NCBI GenBank assembly: GCA_946885645.1
Contig: CAMPGU010000080.1
Location: 1-14,678, forward strand
Direction: 5' to 3'
Origin: an uncultured Haloferula sp.
GTDB taxonomy: Bacteria > Verrucomicrobiota > Verrucomicrobiae > Verrucomicrobiales > Akkermansiaceae
DNA length: 14,678 bases
Both the position numbers and the translations under genes were made by a program. The notes below the pieces were generated by a model that saw nothing but the letters and a program-made list of their open reading frames with translations, was not told the origin of the DNA and ran no database searches. Below are positions 1 to 6,631 of the stretch, in pieces. Position 1 is the stretch's first letter, and each line of letters starts with the position of its first letter.

Positions 1-45
1 GAAGGGCGGCCATTGCTGCCAGCCGGTCTTCCGGCGGGCGTCCTG

Positions 46-2433
46 CTATTCCGCCGGCTCGTTCCAGTCAGGGTACTTGGTCACCCTTTCGTTGCGGATT
101 TTTTCGGCGTCGGCCGTGTCACCTTTCGCCGCGAGCGCCTTTTCATACTTCCACATGGCCAGCGGCCGGAGGACCCGGTCGTTCTCGTCCAGCAGCAGGG
201 TGGCGGGGGCCACGTAGGCACCGGCGGCCTTTGCTGGATCGTTCCGCTTCATCCAGATGTCGCCTTCCACCATGCGGATCTCGGAGTTCACCCGGCCCTG
301 GGGTTTGAGATCCTGGCACTCGCCTGCGACCTTGGCCGCTTCGTCCAGGCGGCCCAGCGCCAGAAGCGCCTTGGCCTTGTCCAGCAAGCCGTCGGTTTTC
401 CAGAAGGCGTTGTCCTCCACGGCGAGGGCGTGGTTGATGGGTCCCAGCGCTTCCTGCGGCTTGCCGTCCTTCAGCAGGGCCTTGCCGAGATAGCGCCAGG
501 TTTCCTTCGGCGTGACCCGCGGATCGTCCTCGTCCGCGATGAGCTTGTAGAAACGCGCGGATTGGCCGAAGCGATTGGCGCTATAAGCCTGCATCGCCGC
601 CCAGTCGATGAGCTGGTCCGGCAGCTCGCTGGCAAAGCCGTCCCGGATCCCGCGGTCGATCTCGTCGCAGGTGGCCTCGGGATTTTGAACGCTCCAGTTC
701 CCCATGGTGATGAGGATGCTCGCGTTCTTCCCATACAGCTTCGGATCCAGCTTCCGGGCGGTTTCGGCGTAGGGCAGGGCCTCTTTCACCGCGTTGGACT
801 TCATCAGGCCCCAGGCCAGCCAGTAATTCGCCTTGGCCTCCCGCGCCTTGCCCGGCTGCGGGATCTTCTGAAGGAATGCCTGATAGCGGGAGATCATGTT
901 CTGGAGGTCTCCCTGCTGCTTGGCCAGATCGGCCGATGCCAGGTACGCCACCGCCTTGTACTCTTCCTTGGTGTCCCGCGCGATGATCTGGTCGTAATCG
1001 CTGATCGCCTTCGCCGGATCGCCGCCGTTTGAATAAGCCTGCGCGCGCTGGATCAGGGCTTCCGGTACCCGCGGGTCGTCCGGATAGCTCTTGATGAATT
1101 CACTGAAGGAAGCGATCGCGCCTTGAGGATCCTCCGCTGCCAGCAGGCACCATCCCCGCTTGAAAAAGAGCCCCGCTCGGTTCTCCGGAGAGATCAGGCT
1201 GGCGTCGATCTCGTTGTAAACCTTGGCCGCTTCGGCCGCCTTCTTCGCGTCCATCAGCGTTTCCGCTTTCATCAGGAGCGCGGTGTGGATCTTCGGGTCC
1301 CGCGGGCGGTTTTTCTGATAGAGATCGAGGAAAGCATCCACTTGCTCCGGCACGTGACGCCCCTCGATGCGATAGAAGCACATCAGGCGCAGGTAGTTCG
1401 CTTCAAAGGCGTGGATGTTGTTCGGAAGCATCAGCTTCTCGACCTCGCGGAAGAGTTCCAGCGCCTCCACGTTCTTCTGCAGGGCCATGTACGACTTCGC
1501 GGCCAGCATCAGGCGGCGGGCCTCCTGTTCGCCTTCGGACTTTTCCTCGCTCCGGCGGAAAATCTCCGCCACGGCCTTGTAGTCCTTGCGGTCGAAGCGC
1601 GAGGCCATCAGGGCATATTGGGCGTCCGGCTTGTATTTCTCCATGCCTGGAGTGCCGAGCACCAGCATGAGGTATTTGTCGGAGAGCTCGTTGTTGCCCA
1701 TCTTGGCAGCCACCATTCCCGCCTCCACGGCCGCGGGGCCCCGGATCTCCGGCGCGCTGCGCGACATGGCCACCTTGTCGAGCAGCGGCAGGGCTTCCTC
1801 GAGCTTCTGCGCCCGGGCGAGCAGGCGTCCCAGGCCGGCTTGGCTCTGGTGAAGGAAGGGATTCCCGTCTCCTTCGGCGAGCACCTTGCGGTAGAATTCC
1901 GTGGCTTCGCGGGTGCGCCCCTGCGCCTCGTAGGCCACGGCGGCGTAGTACAGCCCGCGGAAGCGGTGCTCCGGCACCTCGGCGAGCTCGGCCATTTTTT
2001 CAAACAGGGGCGCCGCCAGCGCGTACTGGCGGTTCTGATAATGATCGACGGCCAGGCGATTCGCCGCGGCGCTCGCATATCGGCTCTTGTTCCGCCGGTT
2101 GATCAGGCCGTGATAGCAGCGCTTGGCATCGTCCACCCGGCCCGAGGCATAGTAGCTTTCCCCGAGATACCAGTAGGCCGCCTCCGCATTCCGGTGATCG
2201 GAAAATTGCCCCAGATAGCGGGTGAAAACGTCGATCGCGCGGGCGTAGAGGTCGAATTTCTGATCCGGGTTGGCCGCGGATTTCGCGGACTCGTAGAGAT
2301 TCCTTCCGTGCTGGTACCAATCCTCGCCGGGATTCGGCTGCATCGCGGGATCGGCCGGCTCCGCCCGCGGCGGGGCTTCCTGGGCAAGCAGGGATCCTGC
2401 GGCTGCAAGGCAAAGGAGAATGCGGATCTTCAC
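46..2433 (-). CDS. exported tetratricopeptide-repeat protein, third gene of the exbB-exbD operon
   Basis: This 795-residue protein is built almost entirely of helical TPR-like repeats, so it most likely acts as a protein-binding scaffold in the periplasm. I chose the GTG at 2433 because it begins a classic Sec signal peptide (residues 1-18, ending SLLA before QEAPP). The frame stays open further upstream, but that extension would run into exbD and bury the signal peptide. Repeat-like segments with the W/Y-LG-Y-A spacing recur from about residue 80 to 780, for example YWYLGESYYASGRVDDA near residue 87 and KRGWCLLAAEDPQGAIASF mid-protein. No catalytic domain is visible. It lies 74 bp after exbD on the same strand, so it probably works with that proton channel, as periplasmic TPR protein CpoB/YbgF does beside TolQ-TolR, although it is about three times larger. 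The partnership is inferred from gene order. A possible promoter of its own lies in the 74-bp gap. Confidence 0.85.
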   Translation of the reverse strand: MKIRILLCLAAAGSLLAQEAPPRAEPADPAMQPNPGEDWYQHGRNLYESAKSAANPDQKFDLYARAIDVFTRYLGQFSDHRNAEAAYWYLGESYYASGRVDDAKRCYHGLINRRNKSRYASAAANRLAVDHYQNRQYALAAPLFEKMAELAEVPEHRFRGLYYAAVAYEAQGRTREATEFYRKVLAEGDGNPFLHQSQAGLGRLLARAQKLEEALPLLDKVAMSRSAPEIRGPAAVEAGMVAAKMGNNELSDKYLMLVLGTPGMEKYKPDAQYALMASRFDRKDYKAVAEIFRRSEEKSEGEQEARRLMLAAKSYMALQKNVEALELFREVEKLMLPNNIHAFEANYLRLMCFYRIEGRHVPEQVDAFLDLYQKNRPRDPKIHTALLMKAETLMDAKKAAEAAKVYNEIDASLISPENRAGLFFKRGWCLLAAEDPQGAIASFSEFIKSYPDDPRVPEALIQRAQAYSNGGDPAKAISDYDQIIARDTKEEYKAVAYLASADLAKQQGDLQNMISRYQAFLQKIPQPGKAREAKANYWLAWGLMKSNAVKEALPYAETARKLDPKLYGKNASILITMGNWSVQNPEATCDEIDRGIRDGFASELPDQLIDWAAMQAYSANRFGQSARFYKLIADEDDPRVTPKETWRYLGKALLKDGKPQEALGPINHALAVEDNAFWKTDGLLDKAKALLALGRLDEAAKVAGECQDLKPQGRVNSEIRMVEGDIWMKRNDPAKAAGAYVAPATLLLDENDRVLRPLAMWKYEKALAAKGDTADAEKIRNERVTKYPDWNEPAE

Positions 2434-2471
2434 GGCAGGCGGAGTGTCGCGTAAGCGTCGGGGTTTGCCAA
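2434..2471 (-). promoter_or_regulatory. possible internal promoter for the TPR gene
   Basis: Read on the minus strand, TTGGCA (2466-2471) is followed after 17 nt by GACACT (2443-2448), which ends 9 nt before the GTG start. The -35 box is good and the -10 box is poor. The spacing to the start codon matches other genes in the window, which is the main reason to list it. If used, the TPR gene could be transcribed apart from exbB-exbD on a nearly leaderless mRNA. Confidence 0.3.
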
Positions 2472-2507
2472 GGCACGGTTTGGCACCGGAATCCGTGCTA
2501 CCGCCCT

Positions 2508-2921
2508 TCACTCCTTGGAGCGTTGCGTGGCAAAGGAAATGTTCCAGATTCCCGCTTTCTGGCAGGTATCGATGACCTCCACGATCGTTTGATACTCGCA
2601 CTTCGCGTCCCCGCGCAGGCGGATCGGCTGGTTCTCGTGCTGTTTGGCGATGGCCGTCAGCTTTTCGCGAAGCTGCTGCTGGGTCATCGTCTGGTTTTCC
2701 ACCACCACTTCGCCATTCTCGCGCACGTTCACGATGATTTCGCCGCGCGCCCGTTTCGGATCCGCCCCCTCCTGGGCGCTCGGCACTTGCACCTTCATGT
2801 CGAGCTCCGAGCGCTGGAACTCGAAAGCCACCAGGAAGAAGATGAGCAACTGGAACACCACGTCGAGCATCGGCGCCAATTGCAGCTCCGCCGGAGGCAG
2901 CTTATGGTTGCGGAATTTCAT
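2508..2921 (-). CDS. exbD: ExbD/TolR-family biopolymer transport protein
   Basis: This 137-residue protein has the ExbD/TolR plan: a short cytoplasmic N-terminus, one membrane helix (about residues 16-36) and a periplasmic domain. The helix begins LAPMLDVVFQLLIFFL, the family signature, and Asp20 is the membrane aspartate that carries protons through the ExbB-ExbD (or TolQ-TolR, MotA-MotB) channel. The periplasmic part contains the expected alternating segments, including GEIIVNVRENGEVVVENQ and the stretch PIRLRGDAKCEYQTIVEVID, which corresponds to the usual 'I.aD..v.y..vv.vmd' motif. The start codon lies 6 bp after the exbB stop codon and has no strong Shine-Dalgarno sequence, so translation is probably coupled to exbB. 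Family membership is clear. Whether it energises TonB, Tol-Pal or something else cannot be told, because no tonB, tolA or pal is in view. Confidence 0.93.
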   Translation of the reverse strand: MKFRNHKLPPAELQLAPMLDVVFQLLIFFLVAFEFQRSELDMKVQVPSAQEGADPKRARGEIIVNVRENGEVVVENQTMTQQQLREKLTAIAKQHENQPIRLRGDAKCEYQTIVEVIDTCQKAGIWNISFATQRSKE

Positions 2922-2927
2922 CGGCGC

Positions 2928-3761
2928 TCAAATCCCATGGAGGTCCGGGCGGTCCTCGGTCAGGTGGGACGGGACGGGCATCGGATAGTCTTCCCGGACG
3001 GCACGCCGTGCCGGGGCTCCGGCTTGCTGGCCCGCATGACGGTCCACCTGTGCCCGCAGGATGGCGATCAGATGCGTGGACGCTCCTTCGAGGTCCGAGA
3101 TGAGCTTCTGCACCTTGCCCCGGAAAAACGCGTAGAACACCAGCGCGGGCAAGGCGATTCCCAAGCCCGCGGCCGTCGCGATCAGCGCCTCGGAAACTCC
3201 GCCTGCGAAAGCCATCTGCCGTGCTCCTTGGAAGCCCCCGCCCGAGACGTGGAGGAAAGATTTGATCATCCCGATCACCGTTCCCAGCAGCCCCACCATG
3301 GGCGCGATCGCCCCGATGTCCGCCAGGTAAGCCACCCGCGTCGTCAACATGCTGGCCTGCCGCGAGCCCTCGGCCTCCGCCACGTCCCGGACTTCCGCGA
3401 AGGTGGCGCCGCTGTTCTTGGTCATGAACTCCAGCGCGCGCTGGGTGATCCGGGCCATCGATTCGTTCCGCCGGTGGCAATAGCTGATCAAGCCCAGGAA
3501 ATCATTCCGCCGGATCAGCGCCTCGGCGTTGTTCATGAAGCGGTCGCTCACCACCGCATTCCGCCGCAACAGCAGGAAATAGAGGAGAATCAGCACCACC
3601 GTGAGGACGGAAAGGACTGCCAGCGCGGGCATCATGACGCCGCCGGCCTCGAAGAGGTGCATCAGATCGACCTCCTGCTTCGCGGGCGCGGCCTCATCCT
3701 GTGCCATCGCGAGGGCCGGCAAAAACACCGCCCCCATCGGAAAAATCGTGCGCCACGTCAT
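2928..3761 (-). CDS. exbB: MotA/TolQ/ExbB-family proton channel with N-terminal signal peptide
   Basis: This 277-residue inner-membrane protein is the ExbB/TolQ half of a proton-driven motor. The start at 3761 is preceded by GGAA at a workable distance and begins a signal peptide (MTWRTIFPMG, cleavage likely after ALAMA at residue 20). Upstream in-frame starts would add an unlikely basic, proline-rich tail. Three membrane helices follow at about residues 42-65, 147-170 and 188-213. The conserved core is present: APMVGLLGTVIGMI (153-166) in the second helix and GVSEALIATAAGLGIALPAL (188-207) in the third, which line the proton path in ExbB and TolQ. A cytoplasmic helical domain (about 66-145) links the first two helices. 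A basic, proline-containing C-terminal tail follows residue 240. It is the first gene of the operon with exbD and the TPR gene. ExbB and TolQ cannot be distinguished from this sequence. Confidence 0.92.
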   Translation of the reverse strand: MTWRTIFPMGAVFLPALAMAQDEAAPAKQEVDLMHLFEAGGVMMPALAVLSVLTVVLILLYFLLLRRNAVVSDRFMNNAEALIRRNDFLGLISYCHRRNESMARITQRALEFMTKNSGATFAEVRDVAEAEGSRQASMLTTRVAYLADIGAIAPMVGLLGTVIGMIKSFLHVSGGGFQGARQMAFAGGVSEALIATAAGLGIALPALVFYAFFRGKVQKLISDLEGASTHLIAILRAQVDRHAGQQAGAPARRAVREDYPMPVPSHLTEDRPDLHGI

Positions 3762-3803
3762 GAGAAAGTTCCGGGAGCTTAACGGCCTGTACCCGCGAAG
3801 CAA
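3762..3803 (-). promoter_or_regulatory. candidate promoter of the exbB-exbD-TPR operon
   Basis: On the minus strand TTGCTT (3798-3803) and TAAGCT (3776-3781) are separated by 16 nt, and the start codon follows 14 nt later. The -10 box fits the TANGNT pattern seen before other genes here, while the -35 box is only partial. The rest of the 207-bp divergent gap up to uvrC at 3969 shows no further clear element. Confidence 0.3.
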
Positions 3804-3968
3804 GCCCGGTGGGCGGGGAGGGGAGGCGGCCGGAGGATCGTAGCTGCTTCTGGTGGTCATTTTCCGGTTCTTCGGGTTCGTTTCGATAGCGGGGAGCGCA
3901 CCCCGTGTTCCCCCGCATCCCGCAGCTCTCCGCTTGCGGTCATCCTCTTCAGGATATCCATTCGCTGT

Positions 3969-5516
3969 GTGGCTGCCGCGGGACTGAAGGAGAAATTGAG
4001 GACGGTTCCTCACCAGCCCGGCGTGTACCTGATGAAGGACCGTCTCGGCTCGATCATCTACGTCGGCAAGGCACGGGATCTACGCAAGCGCATGTCCTCG
4101 TATTTCCTGGCCTCCCGGAAAACCCGCGCCGATCTCAAAACCCGGGCGCTGATCGACACCATCGTCGATTTCGAGTTCCATCTCGTCCGCAACGAGGCCG
4201 AGGCGCTCCTGCTGGAGGGCAAGCTGATCAAGGACTACCGCCCGCGCTACAATGTCGCCTTCCGCGATGACAAGCGCTTCCTGCTGGTGAAAATCCAGCC
4301 CTCGGAGCCTTGGCCGCGCTTTGTCCTCACGCGGATGAAAAAGGACGACGGCGCGCGCTACTTCGGCCCCTTCGCCCACTCCGGGGCCCTGCGGGCCACG
4401 ATTTCCTGGCTGAACCGGAAGTTCGGGCTGCGTGCGTGCCGCCCGCTCAATCCCGGCGACAACGACTACCGCCACTGCAACGCGGATATCATCCGGAATT
4501 GTTCCGCGCCCTGCATCCTCCGCATCACGCGGGAGGACTACCTGCGCCGGATCGACGAGGCCTGCCAAGTGCTGGAAGGAAAGGGCAGGCGCGAGATTTT
4601 CCAGGATCTGGAAGCCGATATGGCGAAAGCCGCCGAGCGCCTTGACTTTGAAAAGGCCGCGCTGCTCCGCGACGTGGTGGACAATCTCCGCAAGACCCTC
4701 AATCCCACCCGCCAGTTCACCCGCGGGCGCGGGGTGCCCACCACCGTGAAGCCCACGGAGGATCTCGCGGATCTCGGCGAGGTGCTGGGCCTGCAAGGGC
4801 CGCCGCGGGTGATGGAGTGCTTCGATATCTCCAACGTCTCCTCGAACCACATCGTGGCCTCGATGGTGCGCTTCACCGACGGCAGGCCCGACAATCAGAA
4901 CTACCGCCGCTACCGCATCCGCACGGTGGCGGGGCAGGACGACTTCGCCTCGATGGCGGAAGTGATCCGCCGCCGCTACTCCCGGATCCTCGGGGAAAAC
5001 GCGGCGGCAAATCCCGACTACGCGGAGTCGCAGGAAGATCCCGTGGAGATGCAGCGCCGGCTTGCCAAAGAGGGGCGCGCCAAGATCGTGCTGCCGGACC
5101 TGGTGATCGTCGATGGCGGCAAAGGGCAGCTTTCGATGGCCGTACGGGAGCTGCGGAACCTGGGCCTGTACGATCTCCCGGTGATCGGCCTCGCCAAGCA
5201 ACGGGAGGAAGTTTTCTTCCCCGGTGAGAGCGACCCCTTGCTCATCCCGCATGATCGCGGCGCCCTGAAACTCCTCCAGCGCATCCGCGATGAAGCCCAC
5301 CGCTTCGCCAACGGCTACAATGCCTTGCTTTACCGGCGGCGGATGAAGGAGAGCTTGTTAGACGATTGCCCGGCGGTTTCGCCACGAAAGAAGCAGGCGC
5401 TGCTGGAGAAATTCGGCAGCGTGGAACGCATCCGGAAAGCCAGCGCCGGGGAGATTGCCGCGCTGCCGGGCATTTCCGAGAAGACAGCGGCAGCCATCCT
5501 CGAATGGCTGGGCTGA
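3969..5516 (+). CDS. uvrC: excinuclease ABC subunit C, compact form
   Basis: UvrC makes both incisions around bulky DNA lesions in the UvrABC nucleotide-excision-repair complex. At 515 residues it is shorter than the usual ~600. In order I see a GIY-YIG nuclease domain (about 15-95; GVY at 18-20, YVG at 31-33, Arg40, Glu83) for the 3' cut. Next is a four-cysteine cluster C157-x12-C170-x7-C178-x3-C182, whose spacing nearly matches the Fe-S ligands reported for E. coli UvrC. Then come a UVR helix pair that binds UvrB (about 209-243), an RNase H-like nuclease domain for the 5' cut with the Asp-Asp-His triad (Asp286 in ECFDIS, Asp382 in VDGGKGQ, His444 in DEAHRF), and a C-terminal helix-hairpin-helix pair (about 465-515). 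The linker of ~100 residues between UVR and RNase H domains is almost absent. The start is a GTG; AGGA at 3951-3954 is 14 nt upstream, rather far, so the exact start is less sure than the gene. Confidence 0.96.
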   Translation: MAAAGLKEKLRTVPHQPGVYLMKDRLGSIIYVGKARDLRKRMSSYFLASRKTRADLKTRALIDTIVDFEFHLVRNEAEALLLEGKLIKDYRPRYNVAFRDDKRFLLVKIQPSEPWPRFVLTRMKKDDGARYFGPFAHSGALRATISWLNRKFGLRACRPLNPGDNDYRHCNADIIRNCSAPCILRITREDYLRRIDEACQVLEGKGRREIFQDLEADMAKAAERLDFEKAALLRDVVDNLRKTLNPTRQFTRGRGVPTTVKPTEDLADLGEVLGLQGPPRVMECFDISNVSSNHIVASMVRFTDGRPDNQNYRRYRIRTVAGQDDFASMAEVIRRRYSRILGENAAANPDYAESQEDPVEMQRRLAKEGRAKIVLPDLVIVDGGKGQLSMAVRELRNLGLYDLPVIGLAKQREEVFFPGESDPLLIPHDRGALKLLQRIRDEAHRFANGYNALLYRRRMKESLLDDCPAVSPRKKQALLEKFGSVERIRKASAGEIAALPGISEKTAAAILEWLG

Positions 5517-5523
5517 AGGCCGT

Positions 5524-6573
5524 TCACTTGCGCTTCGCAGCGTCCTGCAGCAGGCGCAGGCGGTCGAGCGCGCTCCCGTCGTCGATGAGCCGCCGCGAGA
5601 TCTCGATACCGTCCCCGATGTCATCGGCCAGCCCGCAGCAAGCGATCGCGGCACCGGCATTGAGCAACACCATGTCCCGCTTCGGGCCGCTGTCCTTGCC
5701 GGAAAGGATCGCCTCCAGGATCGCGGCGTTCACCTCCGCATCGCCGCCTTGCAGATCCTCCACCTCGGCATGCTTCATCCCGAAATCCCGCGGACGCACT
5801 TCCTCGTCTTCGAGATCCTGATAAAGCCCCGCTTTGCAGATCCGCGTGGAGCCGAGAAGGCTCAGTTCGTCCACCGAGCGCCCGTCGCCCGTGGTGCCGT
5901 GCACCGCCCACGCGCTCTCGCGGCCCAGGCGTTGCAGGATTTCCGCGAAGGCGGGGCACATCTCGCGGTCGAAGACTCCCACGAGCTGGCACTGCGGCTT
6001 GGCAGGATTCATCAGCGGGCCGATCTTGTTGAAAATCGTGCGCACGCCTCTTTCCGCAAGTTGCTTGCGGACATTGGCCACCGCCTTGAAAGCGGGGTGA
6101 TACGCGGGTGCGAAAAGGAACCCCACGCCCGCTTTTTCCAGGCAATCGCGGAAGCCCTCCGCCGGGAGGTCGATGCGGATGCCCAGCGCCTCCAGCACGT
6201 CCGCGCCGCCGCTCTTCGAGGTGATCCCGCGGTTGCCGTGCTTCAGCACCACCGCGCCCGTTGCCGCCACCACGAACATCGCGGTGGTGGAGACATTGAA
6301 AAGGTTGAGCTTGTCCCCGCCCGTGCCGCAAACGTCGATGGTCGGTCCTTCCAGATCCAGCAGGCCGACATGAGGATCGACGGCGTGCTCCAGGAAAGCC
6401 TCGATGAAGCCCGCGATTTCCGCGGGGGTCTCGCCCTTGATCGAAAGATGCTCCAGCAGCGCGGCCTTCTTCTCGTCCGGGGCGGCGGGATCCAGCAGCA
6501 GCTCCGCCGCCACGGTGATTTCCCGCGGCGAGAGCTCCTCCTTCCGTTCCAGATGATGAATCAGTGCGTCCAT
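5524..6573 (-). CDS. trpD: anthranilate phosphoribosyltransferase
   Basis: TrpD transfers the phosphoribosyl group of PRPP to anthranilate, the second committed step of tryptophan synthesis, in the cytoplasm. The 349-residue length is normal. An N-terminal helical domain (about 1-70) is followed by the nucleoside-phosphorylase-type alpha/beta domain. PRPP-binding motifs are clear: CGTGGD at 82-87, NVST at 93-96, KHGNR at 111-115 and SKSGGADVLEALG at 119-131. The anthranilate-side segment VRTIFNKIGPLMNP (177-190) is also present, as is HGTTGDGRSVDELS for the conserved HG..G.DE loop. The ATG at 6573 is supported by the family's start and by a promoter-like sequence just upstream; the open frame extends further but into the symporter gene. 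Other trp genes are not nearby, so the pathway is probably scattered in this genome. The 3' end faces uvrC with only 7 bp between stop codons and no visible terminator. Confidence 0.95.
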   Translation of the reverse strand: MDALIHHLERKEELSPREITVAAELLLDPAAPDEKKAALLEHLSIKGETPAEIAGFIEAFLEHAVDPHVGLLDLEGPTIDVCGTGGDKLNLFNVSTTAMFVVAATGAVVLKHGNRGITSKSGGADVLEALGIRIDLPAEGFRDCLEKAGVGFLFAPAYHPAFKAVANVRKQLAERGVRTIFNKIGPLMNPAKPQCQLVGVFDREMCPAFAEILQRLGRESAWAVHGTTGDGRSVDELSLLGSTRICKAGLYQDLEDEEVRPRDFGMKHAEVEDLQGGDAEVNAAILEAILSGKDSGPKRDMVLLNAGAAIACCGLADDIGDGIEISRRLIDDGSALDRLRLLQDAAKRK

Positions 6574-6612
6574 TCCGCCCGACCCTAGCACGGATCGGAC
6601 CCGCTTTGCCAA
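6574..6612 (-). promoter_or_regulatory. candidate promoter of trpD, near-leaderless
   Basis: On the minus strand TTGGCA (6607-6612) precedes TAGGGT (6582-6587), which ends 8 nt before the trpD ATG. The 19-nt spacer is longer than usual, so one of the boxes may be displaced. It would let trpD be transcribed separately from the symporter gene that ends 58 bp upstream. Purines touch the start codon (GGCGGA directly before ATG), too close for a normal Shine-Dalgarno interaction. Confidence 0.35.
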
Positions 6613-6631
6613 GTCATTCGCGGATTTCGCG

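Noticed and set aside
1..13. A possible start (ATG at 11-13, minus strand, reading M-A-A-L) of a further gene downstream of the TPR gene.
   Set aside because: Only four codons lie inside the window and no clear ribosome-binding site precedes them, so it cannot be supported.
1123..2454. A 443-codon open frame on the plus strand, antisense to the TPR gene.
   Set aside because: It is a GC-codon-bias shadow of the TPR gene. Its translation is rich in Arg, His, Gly and Leu, with no domain, signal or family motif.
2434..2601. An N-terminal extension of the TPR protein to an ATG at 2601.
   Set aside because: It would overlap the 3' end of exbD by over 90 bp and place a clear signal peptide 57 residues into the protein.
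2523..3782. A 419-codon open frame on the plus strand across exbD and exbB.
   Set aside because: It is antisense to two well-supported genes with diagnostic motifs, and its own translation is low-complexity and His/Arg-rich.
4080..5300. A 406-codon open frame antisense to uvrC.
   Set aside because: uvrC on the other strand has every expected motif. The antisense translation has none.
5517..5523. A possible bidirectional terminator between the convergent uvrC and trpD genes.
   Set aside because: Only 7 bp separate the stop codons, and I found no stem with a T-run there or in the adjoining gene ends.
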